From JAIBJN01 sp963830885 (GTDB taxonomy: Bacteria > Actinomycetota > Thermoleophilia > Gaiellales > Gaiellaceae), in the NCBI GenBank assembly GCA_963830885.1, contig CAWHOA010000028.1:1-64000 (forward strand): a stretch of 64,000 nt of DNA, given 5' to 3'. Of the stretch, positions 11,009 to 18,770 are shown piece by piece. The notes under the pieces are model-generated. The model did no database searches, had not been told where the DNA came from, and worked only from the letters and a program-made list of their open reading frames with translations. Every line of letters starts with the position of its first letter. Positions within the stretch are counted from its first letter, which is position 1. The position numbers were made by a program, and so were the translations under genes.

Positions 11009-11720
11009 TCAGTGATGCAGGATCTTGGCGAGGAACTGCTGCGCCCGCTCCGAGCGAGGCTGTCCGAAGAAGTCTTCCTTCGTCGCGTCCTCGACGATCT
11101 TGCCCATGCCCATGAAGATGACGCGGTTCGCGACCTTGCGCGCGAATCCCATATCGTGCGTGACGACCATCATCGTCATGCCTTCCTTGGCGAGCCCCAC
11201 CATCACGTCCAGCACCTCGTTGATCATCTCGGGGTCGAGGGCGGAGGTCGGCTCGTCGAACAGCATGCAGATCGGGTCCATCGACAGCGCTCGCGCGATC
11301 GCGACGCGCTGCTGCTGCCCGCCCGACAACTGGCCGGGGAACTTGTCCTTCTGCGCGATAAGGCCGACGCGATCCAGGTACTTGAGCCCCCGCTGCTCCG
11401 CCTCCTCCTTGCCGCGGCCGAGCACCTTGATCTGCGCGAGCGAGAGATTCTCGTGGATCTTGGAGTTCCGGGGAAAAGCTCGAAATGCTGGAATACCATG
11501 CCGACGCGCGCGCGAAGCTTAGGGGAGGTTGGTCTTCCGGTCGCCGACCGAGATGCCGTCGACGCGGACCTCGCCCTTCTGGAACGGCTCCAGCGCGTTG
11601 ACGGTCTTGATCAGCGTGGACTTCCCCGGAGCCCGACGGCCCGCAGACGACGACCACCTCTCCCTTGTCGACGTTCGTCGTGCAGTCGCTCAGCACCTGG
11701 AAGCTGCCGTACCACTTCGA
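11009..11720 (-). CDS. gltL: glutamate/aspartate-type amino acid ABC transporter ATP-binding protein, N-terminus missing
   Basis: Polar amino acid importer ATPase of the GlnQ/GltL family, cytoplasmic face of the inner membrane. Reverse-strand pieces: SKWYGSFQVLSDCTTNVDKG, Walker A GPSGSGKS-type site (11,630-11,650, disturbed by a frameshift), GMVFQHFELFP with the Q-loop near 11,490, LSGGQQQRVAIARAL signature, MLFDEPTSALDPEM Walker B, VVTHDMGFARKVA, and a clean C-terminus ending AQQFLAKILHH at 11,009. Frameshifts lie near 11,640, 11,520 and 11,430. The first 8 or so residues are missing because the sequence switches to another genome at about 11,720. The wording of the sequence is typical of Burkholderiales, which is the best taxonomic clue for this half. 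Confidence 0.85.
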
Positions 11721-11725
11721 CGACG
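11715..11725. other. chimeric junction between two genomes
   Basis: Reverse-strand similarity to GltL (S-K-W-Y-G) ends at about 11,720, and forward-strand similarity to a TMADH-like flavoenzyme (DEAHAHGSLAGVEL) begins at about 11,722. Both genes are cut mid-domain at the same few bases with no mobile element, repeat or tRNA nearby, and error density and codon style change here. Confidence 0.85.
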
Positions 11726-13542
11726 AGGCGCACGCGCACGGCTCGCTCGCCGGCGTCGAGTTGACCCACGGCGGCGTCCACGGGAACACCCGCGAGTCGC
11801 GCTGGCCGGCGATCGGGCCCTCGCAGATCGCGAGCGACTACTACGCCTCGGTCGTCCCCAAGGCGATGGAGGCGGAGGACATCGAGCGCGTCCGCGGCGA
11901 CTGGGTGCGCGCCGCCAAGCTCGTCCGCGACGCCGGGATGGACATCGTCTACGTGTACGGCGGGCACTCGTACCTGCCGCTCCAGTTTCTCTCGCCCTTC
12001 TACAACAAGCGCACCGACGCCTACGGCGGCTCGCTGGAGAACCGGGCGCGCTTCTGGCTGGAGACGCTCGAGGCGGTGCGCGAGGCGGTCGGCGACGACT
12101 GCGCGATCGCGGTGCGCTTCTGCGTCGAGGCGCTCTCGCCGGCCGGCGTGGAGCTCGAGGAGGGGCTCGGCTTCATCCGCCTCGCCGACCATCTCGTCGA
12201 CCTCTGGGACGTGAACGTCGGCTCCATCCTCGAGTGGTCGAAGGACTCGGGGCCGTCGCGATTCTTCAAGGAGGGCTACCAGCTCGAGTGGACCGGGCGC
12301 GTGCGCGAGGCGACGGCGAAGCCGATCGTCGGCGTCGGGCGCCTGACCAACCCCGACCGCATGGCCGAGATCATTCGCTCCGGCGCCTGGGACCTGATCG
12401 GCGCCGCGCGGCCGTCCATCGCCGACCCGTTCCTCCCCGCGAAGGTCGAGGAGGGACGCTACGGCGAGATCCGCGAGTGCATCGGCTGCAACGTCTGTGT
12501 GATGAAGGCCGAGGAGGGCAACCACATCGGCTGCACCCAGAACGCCACCGCCGGCGAGGAGTATCGCCGCGGCTGGCATCCCGAGCGTTTCGAGCCGGCG
12601 GAGAACCGCGACCGCGACGTGCTCGTCGTCGGGTCCGGACCGGCGGGCATGGAGTGCGCGATCGTCCTCGGCAAACGCGGCTTCCGCCGCGTCCACCTCG
12701 TCGAGGCGGAGGCGGAGATCGGCGGGACGGTCCGCTGGGTGCCCCAGCTTCCGGGGCTCGGCGAGTGGGGTCGGATTCTGCAATGGCGCACCGTGCAGCT
12801 CGAGAAGCTGGACAACGTCGCGGTCCTCACCGGCCTGCGCCTCGACGCCGGCGGCGTGCGCGAGTACGGCGCCGAGCTCGTCGTCGTCGCCACCGGCTCG
12901 CGCTGGGCCGGCAACGGCCTCAACTTCGTCACGCACGAGGCAATCCCCGGCGCGGATGCCTCCCTCTCGCACGTTCTCACGCCGGAGCAGGTGATGCTCG
13001 AGGGGAAGGAGGTCCCCGGCGAGCGGGTGGTCGTCTTCGATGCTGACGGGTACTTCATGGGCGCCGGGCTCGCCGAGCGGCTCCGTGCCGAGGGCCGCGA
13101 CGTCGAGATCGTCACCCCGCACGACCGCGTCGCGTCCGTCTGCGACGAGACGCTGGAGGGGACGCTGCTCCGCCAGCACCTGCACGACCTCGGCATCCGC
13201 CAGCGGCCGGGGACGATGCTGGCAGGCATCGAGCCAGGGCGCGTGACTGCCGCCGACCAGTTCGGCGACCCCGTGGAGCTCGAGGCCGATGCGGTCGTCC
13301 TCGTCACGCAGCGTCTCTCGGACGACGCGCTCTACCGCGAGCTCAAGGCCGACGGCGGCGCGCTGGCCGAGGAGGGGATCGAGGCGCTCTACCGCATCGG
13401 GGACTGCGTGGCGCCGCGGATCATCGCCGAGGCGATCTTCGACGGTCACCGCCTCGGGCGTGAGATCGACTCGGAGAATCCCGCGATTCCCCTCCCGTAC
13501 CGGCGGGAGCGGCTCGTGCTCGACCCGGTTCCAGCTTCGTAG
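11722..13542 (+). CDS. trimethylamine/dimethylamine dehydrogenase-like FMN/4Fe-4S/FAD oxidoreductase, 5' truncated
   Basis: Multidomain flavoenzyme of the old yellow enzyme / TMADH / 2,4-dienoyl-CoA reductase group. From the junction it shows the rest of the FMN barrel (AHAHGSLAGVEL, GMDIVYVYGGHSYLPLQF, FYNKRTDAYGGSLENRARF, KPIVGVGRLTNPD), the iron-sulfur cluster motif CIGCNVC...GCTQN near 12,480-12,540, and an ADP-binding domain (VLVVGSGPAGMECAIVLGKR). The details, such as HGGVHGNTRESR, resemble dimethylamine dehydrogenase-like proteins; substrate is not provable by sequence. About 100 N-terminal residues are lost at the junction, so no start is given. The TAG stop overlaps by one base the GTG start of the next gene. 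It opens a four-gene forward run with two hydrolases and a Rieske protein. Confidence 0.88.
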   Translation, partial: DEAHAHGSLAGVELTHGGVHGNTRESRWPAIGPSQIASDYYASVVPKAMEAEDIERVRGDWVRAAKLVRDAGMDIVYVYGGHSYLPLQFLSPFYNKRTDAYGGSLENRARFWLETLEAVREAVGDDCAIAVRFCVEALSPAGVELEEGLGFIRLADHLVDLWDVNVGSILEWSKDSGPSRFFKEGYQLEWTGRVREATAKPIVGVGRLTNPDRMAEIIRSGAWDLIGAARPSIADPFLPAKVEEGRYGEIRECIGCNVCVMKAEEGNHIGCTQNATAGEEYRRGWHPERFEPAENRDRDVLVVGSGPAGMECAIVLGKRGFRRVHLVEAEAEIGGTVRWVPQLPGLGEWGRILQWRTVQLEKLDNVAVLTGLRLDAGGVREYGAELVVVATGSRWAGNGLNFVTHEAIPGADASLSHVLTPEQVMLEGKEVPGERVVVFDADGYFMGAGLAERLRAEGRDVEIVTPHDRVASVCDETLEGTLLRQHLHDLGIRQRPGTMLAGIEPGRVTAADQFGDPVELEADAVVLVTQRLSDDALYRELKADGGALAEEGIEALYRIGDCVAPRIIAEAIFDGHRLGREIDSENPAIPLPYRRERLVLDPVPAS

Positions 13543-15533
13543 TGGCGCGGGTCCGCACCGAGTTCCCGCGGTCGGTGCGGGAGATCGAGAACACCTGGCT
13601 CCACCTCTCCGACGGCACGCGCCTGGCGGCGCGCATCTGGCTGCCCGAGGACGCCGAGGCCGCTCCCGTGCCGGCGGTCGTCGAGTACCTGCCCTACCGC
13701 AAGGTCGACGGCACCGCGACGCGCGACTCCCAGCGCCAGCCGTACCTGGCCGGGCACGGCTACGCCGCCGTGCGGGTGGACATGCGCGGCACGGGGGAAA
13801 GCGACGGCGTGCTCACCGACGAGTACACGCAACAGGAGCAGGACGACGCGCTCGAGATCCTCGCCTGGATCCGCGAGCAGCCGTGGTGCGACGGCCGCCT
13901 CGGCCTGTGGGGCATCTCCTGGGGCGGGTTCAACTCGCTGCAGATCGCCGCGCTCCGCCCGCCGGGTCTCGGGGCGATCATGACCTTGTGCTCGACGGAC
14001 GACCGCTACGCGGACGACGTCCACTACCGCGGCGGCTGCGTCCTCGGGCTCGACATGCTCCACTGGGCCTCCTCGATGCTGACCTGGAACGCGCGGCCGC
14101 CCGATCCGCGGCTCTACGGTGACGGGTGGCGCGATGCCTGGCTGGCGCGGCTGGAGAGGCTGGAGCCCTGGATCGAGCACTGGCTGGGTCACCAGCGGCG
14201 CGACGGCTACTGGCAGCACGGCTCCGTCTGCGAGGACTACGCGGCGATCGAATGCCCGGTCTACGCGGTCGGCGGCTTCGCCGACGGCTACACGAACGCC
14301 GTGCCGCGCCTGCTCGCCGGACTCTCAGGCCCGCGCAAGGGGCTCATCGGGCCGTGGGCCCACTCATTCCCGGAGGACGCGCTCCCCGGGCCGTCGATCG
14401 GCTTCCTCCAGGAGACCGTGCGCTGGTTCGACCACTGGCTGAAGGGCGTCGAGAACGGCGTCATGGACGAGCCGATGCTGCGCGTGTGGATGCAGGATTC
14501 GGTGGAGCCGCGGCCGATGTACGACGTGCGGCCGGGCCGCTGGATCGCGGAGGAGAAGTGGCCGTCGCCGCGCATCTCCACACGGGCGTGGGAGCTCCCG
14601 GTCGGGGAGCCGCGCGCACTGCTCGGCGTCCAGTCGTGCGGGACCGAGGCCGGTGTGTGGTGCGCGGAGGGCCAGTCCGCCGACCTCGCCGGCGACCAGC
14701 GCCCGGACGACGCGCTCTCGCTGACGTTCGACTCGGAGCCGCTGGCCGAGCCGCTGGAGATCCTGGGCTTCCCCGAGGTCGCGCTGGAGCTGGCCGCCGA
14801 CCGGCGCGACGCGCTCCTCGCCGTGCGCCTCTGCGACGTCTTCCCGGACGGGACCTCGGCGCTGATCACCCGAGGCGTCCTCAACCTGACGCATCGCGAG
14901 AGCCACGGGGAGCCGGAGCCGCTGGAGCCGGGGCGTCGCTACGAGGTGCGGGTGCCGCTCGACGTGATGGCCTACTCCGTTCCGGCCGGCCACCGCCTCC
15001 GCCTGGCCGTCTCCCCGACCTACTGGCCGTGGGCGTGGCCGTCGCCGGAGCCGGTCACGCTGACGGTCTTCTCCGGCAGGGTGGAGCTCCCCGAGCGGCC
15101 GCCGCGCCCCGCGGACGCCGAGCTGCCGGAGTTCGGCGAGCCCGAGCAGTCGGCCAAGCTCGCCGTCGAAGCGGTCGCCGGCTCGCCCGCGGGCCGCTTC
15201 CTGCGCCGCGAGCACGCGACCGGCCTCGTCGAGCAGGTCTTCGACTGGGACCTGGGCGGCTCGCAGCGCCTCGTCGACATCGAGCTGGACACGTCCGACG
15301 CGAGCCACACCGTCTACGCCGTACGCGAGGGCGACCCCCTCTCCGCGGAAGTTCGCTTCCGCGCGACCTCGGGCATGGGACGCGGCGACTGGAGCATGCG
15401 CTCGGAGGTGACGAGCGCGATGACCTCCGACGCCGACGCCTTCCACGTGACCACGCTGCTCGAGGTCTACGAGCGCGGCGCGCGCGTCTTCGCGCGGACG
15501 TGGACGCACCGGTTTCCGCGCGACCACGTCTGA
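13542..15533 (+). CDS. CocE/NonD family alpha/beta-hydrolase
   Basis: 663 residues from a GTG that overlaps the previous stop by one base. Domain order of the CocE / X-Pro dipeptidyl-peptidase S15 group: alpha/beta-hydrolase with EYLPYRK (oxyanion Tyr region), DMRGTGESDG, nucleophile elbow GISWGG (Ser126), cap helices, GPWAHSFPE with the catalytic His near residue 270, then a C-terminal jelly-roll domain (from about residue 340). Members hydrolyse esters, amides or dipeptides; substrate cannot be told here. No signal peptide, so cytoplasmic. The one-base overlap suggests translational coupling with the flavoenzyme and a shared catabolic job. Confidence 0.88.
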   Translation: MARVRTEFPRSVREIENTWLHLSDGTRLAARIWLPEDAEAAPVPAVVEYLPYRKVDGTATRDSQRQPYLAGHGYAAVRVDMRGTGESDGVLTDEYTQQEQDDALEILAWIREQPWCDGRLGLWGISWGGFNSLQIAALRPPGLGAIMTLCSTDDRYADDVHYRGGCVLGLDMLHWASSMLTWNARPPDPRLYGDGWRDAWLARLERLEPWIEHWLGHQRRDGYWQHGSVCEDYAAIECPVYAVGGFADGYTNAVPRLLAGLSGPRKGLIGPWAHSFPEDALPGPSIGFLQETVRWFDHWLKGVENGVMDEPMLRVWMQDSVEPRPMYDVRPGRWIAEEKWPSPRISTRAWELPVGEPRALLGVQSCGTEAGVWCAEGQSADLAGDQRPDDALSLTFDSEPLAEPLEILGFPEVALELAADRRDALLAVRLCDVFPDGTSALITRGVLNLTHRESHGEPEPLEPGRRYEVRVPLDVMAYSVPAGHRLRLAVSPTYWPWAWPSPEPVTLTVFSGRVELPERPPRPADAELPEFGEPEQSAKLAVEAVAGSPAGRFLRREHATGLVEQVFDWDLGGSQRLVDIELDTSDASHTVYAVREGDPLSAEVRFRATSGMGRGDWSMRSEVTSAMTSDADAFHVTTLLEVYERGARVFARTWTHRFPRDHV

Positions 15534-15548
15534 GCGTAGTCTGAGACC

Positions 15549-16643
15549 GTGATCGACTGCGACATCCACCCGCAGGTCGGCGACCCCGAGGAGCTGCTCG
15601 CCTACGTCGACCCGGCGCAGCGCGATTGGTTCCGCGCGCAGGGGCCATCGCTGGGGCTGCCCGGCTACTCCTGGGCGCATCCGACCTCGTGGTTCCGGCA
15701 GGACATCGACCAGAACGGGCACCCGCCGGCCTCCGACGTGGACGCGGTGCGGCGCGAGCTGCTCGACCCGACCGCGACGGATGTCGGCGTCCTGAACGGG
15801 GACGACGCCGTGCTCGTCTCGCTGATCCCGAGCTCGTACCGCGCGGCCGCGCTGGCCCGGGCGCACAACGAGTGGCTGCGCGAGCGCTGGCTCGACCCCG
15901 AGCCGCGCCTGCGCGCGTCGATCCTCTGCCCGGCGCAGGACCCGCAGGCCGCGGCCGCCGAGATCCGGCGCGCGGCCGAGGACGAGCGCTTCGTCCAGGT
16001 GCTGCTCTGCGGCGGCGCCGACCGGCCGTACGGGGAGCCGCGCTACCTGCCGATCTTCGAGGCCGCCGCCGAGACCGGGCTGCCGGTGGCGATCCACTCC
16101 GGCGGAGAGGGCATGGGGATCGCCGCGCCCCCGGGCGGCGCCGGGCCGGTCACGTTCTACATCGAGTGGCACACGCTTGGCTCGGCCTGCTCGACGATGT
16201 CCCACCTGGTCTCGCTGCTCTGCCACGGAACGTTCGAGCGCTTCCCCACGCTGAAGGTGCTGCTGATCGAGGGCGGCATCGCCTGGCTTCCGGGCATTCT
16301 CTGGCGGTTGGACACGAACTGGCGCGCGCTCAGGAGCGAGGTGCCGTGGCTCGAGCGCAAGCCGAGCGAGGTCGCCCGCGCGCACGTGCGCTTCTCGACG
16401 CAGCCGCTGGAGCACACCGACGGCGACGACAGGCTGCTCTTCGAGATGCTCGAGGCCGCAGGCGCGCCCGACAACCTCTGCTTCGCCTCCGACTATCCGC
16501 ACTGGGACTTCGACGACCCCGGCTTCATGCTCAACCGGCTGCCGGAGGCCTGGCGCGCCAAGGTGCTGCACGAGAACGCGGCGGAGCTCTACGGGGCCCG
16601 CCTCGGCCTGCCCACTCGTGGCCCAGAGCCCCTCTCGGAATGA
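15549..16643 (+). CDS. amidohydrolase family 2 protein (ACMSD-like)
   Basis: 364 residues from a GTG, 15 bases after the CocE gene. Starts with the metal-binding DIHPQ (replacing the usual D-x-H), then IPSSYRAAALARAHNEWL, VAIHSGGEG with the central His, a long helix region with LLIEGGIAWLPGILWRLD, and FASDYPHWDFDDP with the conserved Asp near the end. This is the aminocarboxymuconate-semialdehyde decarboxylase-like branch of TIM-barrel metal hydrolases/decarboxylases, which often act on aromatic or heterocyclic degradation intermediates. Its place between a flavoenzyme, a CocE hydrolase and a Rieske protein supports a catabolic role. The downstream 138 bases hold a small hairpin (cgtagc-ttccg-gctacg near 16,700) and nothing else I can name. 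Confidence 0.85.
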   Translation: MIDCDIHPQVGDPEELLAYVDPAQRDWFRAQGPSLGLPGYSWAHPTSWFRQDIDQNGHPPASDVDAVRRELLDPTATDVGVLNGDDAVLVSLIPSSYRAAALARAHNEWLRERWLDPEPRLRASILCPAQDPQAAAAEIRRAAEDERFVQVLLCGGADRPYGEPRYLPIFEAAAETGLPVAIHSGGEGMGIAAPPGGAGPVTFYIEWHTLGSACSTMSHLVSLLCHGTFERFPTLKVLLIEGGIAWLPGILWRLDTNWRALRSEVPWLERKPSEVARAHVRFSTQPLEHTDGDDRLLFEMLEAAGAPDNLCFASDYPHWDFDDPGFMLNRLPEAWRAKVLHENAAELYGARLGLPTRGPEPLSE

Positions 16644-16781
16644 GGCCGGGTGCCGTCGAGCTGCCCTGGACGGCGCGATGCCGCGTCCTCGGTTGCGCCC
16701 GTAGCTTCCGGCTACGAACGCGCCCTGCGTCCTTGCCTCGCACTCGTCCAGGACACCCCGTCGGCGACGGATCATCCCAAG

Positions 16782-17135
16782 ATGGGCTCTGAGTGGATCG
16801 ACGTCGGCTCGCAGGCCGACCTCGCGCGCGACGGTCGCCTCGTTGCGCGGGTGGACGGCCGCGAGGTCGGCGTCGTCGTCGAGCCGGACGGGACGCCGCG
16901 CGGGATCCGCAACCGGTGCCCTCACCATGGCGGCCCGCTCTGCCTGGGCACGGTCGTCGACCGGGTCGAGGGTGAGCCGGGGGTCTACGAGCTGACGGGC
17001 AGGCGCACGCTGCGCTGCCCCTGGCACGGCTGGGAGTTCGACCTCGAGACCGGCGTCTGCGTTGACGAGCCGGCGCTGCGGACGGCCGTTTACCCGGCGC
17101 GGGTCGAGGGCGGCCGCGTCCTCGTTCAGGCCTAG
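16782..17135 (+). CDS. Rieske [2Fe-2S] domain protein
   Basis: 117 residues from ATG at 16782 (MGSEWIDVGSQADLA). The open frame extends upstream but that part has no similarity, so the inner ATG is chosen. The cluster motifs are Cys46-Pro-His48 in RCPHHGGPLC and Cys79-x2-His82 in CPWHGWEF, ending with DLETGVC. It is a single-domain ferredoxin-like Rieske protein, typically the electron carrier or a domain analogous to the N-terminus of ring-hydroxylating oxygenases. No oxygenase catalytic domain is encoded next to it, so its partner may be the flavoenzyme upstream or something elsewhere. Confidence 0.88.
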   Translation: MGSEWIDVGSQADLARDGRLVARVDGREVGVVVEPDGTPRGIRNRCPHHGGPLCLGTVVDRVEGEPGVYELTGRRTLRCPWHGWEFDLETGVCVDEPALRTAVYPARVEGGRVLVQA

Positions 17136-17166
17136 GAGCCGTATGCAGCGGCGCCTCATGCGCTTG

Positions 17167-17185
17167 TGCATACAGGTCGTATGCA
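17167..17185. promoter_or_regulatory. palindrome TGCATAC-N5-GTATGCA before the AAA ATPase gene
   Basis: TGCATAC (17167-17173) and GTATGCA (17179-17185) form a perfect 7-5-7 inverted repeat ending 15 bases before the ATG at 17201; a third GTATGCA copy lies at 17141-17147. The symmetry and spacing fit a dimeric regulator's operator. The regulator is unknown. Confidence 0.45.
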
Positions 17186-17200
17186 ATACTGCGTAAGGCG

Positions 17201-18382
17201 ATGCCGCATACGAACCCGTTCACCTTCGGCGCTCTGGCGCTCGACGAGGCCTTCACCAACCGGGAGGCGGAGCTGCGCGAGCTCGGCCGGGACCTGCGGA
17301 ACGGCCAGGACGTCCTGGTCTACGCGCCGCGGCGCTACGGGAAGTCGTCGCTCGTCCTCCGCGCCGCGCAGCGCGCGATCCGGGGCGGCGTGCTCGTCGG
17401 CTACTGCGACCTCATGCGGACGCCGACGAAGGAGCGCCTCGCCGCCGCGCTCGCGAAGACGATCTACAGCGACCTGGAGACGGCCGCCGGCCAGGCGCTC
17501 GAGCGGGCGACGCGACTCTTTCGCGGGCTCCGCATCACGCCCACGATGGAGGTCGACCCGATCGACGGGAGCCTGCGCTTCGTCTTCCATGCGGGCCGGC
17601 GCCGGGCTGCAATCGACGACACGATCGAGGCGCTCCTCATGCTTCCCGGCCAGATCGCGGCCGAGCGTGGCCGTCGCGCCGCGCTCGTCTTCGACGAGTT
17701 CCAGGAGATCGTCACCATCGACCGGCACTACCCCAACCTCATGCGCGCGGTCTTCCAGGAGCAGCCCGAGGTGGCGCACGTCTACCTCGGGAGCAAGCGC
17801 CACATTCTCGAGCGCATCTTCGACGACGCGAACGAGCCGTTCTGGCGCAGCGCCAAGCGCCTGGAGATCGGCCCGATCCCCGCGGCCGAGTTCGGGGGCT
17901 TCCTGCGACGGCGCTTCGAGGGGACCGAGAAGGCGATCGACGACGACGCGCTTGCCCGCCTGCTCGAGGCCACCGGCGGCCACCCGTACGGGACACAGGA
18001 GCTGGCGTACTTCCTCTGGGAGCTCGTGCCGACCGGGCACTTCGCGCGGCTCGGGGACGTCGAGACCGCCCTGGCACAGGTGCTGCGCTCGGAGCACAAC
18101 CACTTCGCCAAGCTCTGGGATGACGCCCCGCACGCGCAGCGGCTCGTCATGCTCGCGCTGGCGGAGGAGCCCACCGGCTCGCTCTACTCGGCCGATTACG
18201 CCGAGCGGCACGACCTGCCGCCCAAGCCGGCGCTCCAGCGCGCCATCGGCGCGCTCGTGACGAAGGAGATCGCCGCGCGTGACGCCGACAGCGCCTACCG
18301 GATCGTGGAGCCGTTCTTCGCGGATTGGCTGCGCGACGAGCAAGACGCCGTCGGCCTGCGCGAGGAGCTCCGCGGGCGCTGA
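17201..18382 (+). CDS. AAA family ATPase (archaeal ATPase-like, DUF-type P-loop)
   Basis: 393 residues. N-terminal NPFTFG...FTNREAEL, Walker A in APRRYGKSSLV (residues about 42-52), Walker B RRAALVFDEFQEI, sensor region HVYLGSKRHILERIF, and a C-terminal winged-helix-like half with RIVEPFFADWL, as in the archaeal-ATPase/MoxR-distant family of bacterial and archaeal STAND-like proteins. Cytoplasmic. Function of the family is poorly known; some members are linked to DNA repair or toxin-like modules. It stands alone behind the palindrome at 17,167 and ends 40 bases before the PadR gene. Confidence 0.8.
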   Translation: MPHTNPFTFGALALDEAFTNREAELRELGRDLRNGQDVLVYAPRRYGKSSLVLRAAQRAIRGGVLVGYCDLMRTPTKERLAAALAKTIYSDLETAAGQALERATRLFRGLRITPTMEVDPIDGSLRFVFHAGRRRAAIDDTIEALLMLPGQIAAERGRRAALVFDEFQEIVTIDRHYPNLMRAVFQEQPEVAHVYLGSKRHILERIFDDANEPFWRSAKRLEIGPIPAAEFGGFLRRRFEGTEKAIDDDALARLLEATGGHPYGTQELAYFLWELVPTGHFARLGDVETALAQVLRSEHNHFAKLWDDAPHAQRLVMLALAEEPTGSLYSADYAERHDLPPKPALQRAIGALVTKEIAARDADSAYRIVEPFFADWLRDEQDAVGLREELRGR

Positions 18383-18397
18383 GCGGTTGTCTTACCC

Positions 18398-18413
18398 GGT
18401 ACCGCGTGGTACC
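18398..18413. promoter_or_regulatory. GGTACC-N4-GGTACC palindrome before padR
   Basis: GGTACCGCGTGGTACC is a repeat of the self-complementary GGTACC hexamer, ending 9 bases before the ATG at 18423. PadR-family regulators commonly control their own promoter, so an autoregulatory operator is likely. There is no room for a Shine-Dalgarno between it and the ATG, which suggests leaderless or near-leaderless transcription. Confidence 0.5.
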
Positions 18414-18422
18414 TTGTCGTGC

Positions 18423-18770
18423 ATGGTAGACGGTCGGCAGGAGGCTCTGCTGGCGCAGATGCGGCGCGGAACGCTCCAGTACTGCGTTCTCGCCCTGCTC
18501 AGCTCGGAGGAGCGGTACGGATTCGATCTCGTGCGCGGTCTTGCGGACGCGAACGGCATGGTCACGAGCGAGGGAACGATCTACCCGCTTCTCAGCCGCC
18601 TGCGCCGGGACGGGCTCGTGGAGTCGCAGTGGCGCGAGTCCCCGTCCGGGCCGCCACGCCGCTACTACCGCCTAACGGAGCCGGGCCGGCAGGCGCTCGA
18701 CGACTTCAGGCGGGAGTGGAGCCGGTTCCGTGACGCAGTCGACACACTCGTGGAAGGAAGGGCAGCATGA
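18423..18770 (+). CDS. PadR family transcriptional regulator
   Basis: 115 residues from ATG at 18423; the open frame extends upstream into the previous gene region without similarity. Winged helix: GTLQYCVLALLSSEERYGFDLV, then the recognition part SEGTIYPLLSRLRRDGLVES and the wing PRRYYRLTEPGRQALDDF, a short PadR-s1 type with a C-terminal helix. Binds DNA as a dimer and usually represses itself and a neighbouring membrane protein or efflux gene. The stop overlaps the ATG of the next gene (ATGA), the standard coupling of PadR with HAAS-domain proteins. Confidence 0.92.
   Translation: MVDGRQEALLAQMRRGTLQYCVLALLSSEERYGFDLVRGLADANGMVTSEGTIYPLLSRLRRDGLVESQWRESPSGPPRRYYRLTEPGRQALDDFRREWSRFRDAVDTLVEGRAA

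Noticed and set aside
11700..11740. horizontal transfer boundary instead of misassembly
   Set aside because: No attachment site, repeat or mobility gene; both genes are cut at the same bases and the error profile changes there.
11611..13449. 612-codon reverse-strand open frame
   Set aside because: Antisense shadow of the TMADH-like flavoenzyme, and it crosses the chimeric junction.
14364..17186. 940-codon reverse-strand open frame across the CocE, amidohydrolase and Rieske genes
   Set aside because: No family similarity, Arg/Ala/Gly-rich composition, and it lies antisense to three well-supported genes; typical GC-rich shadow frame.
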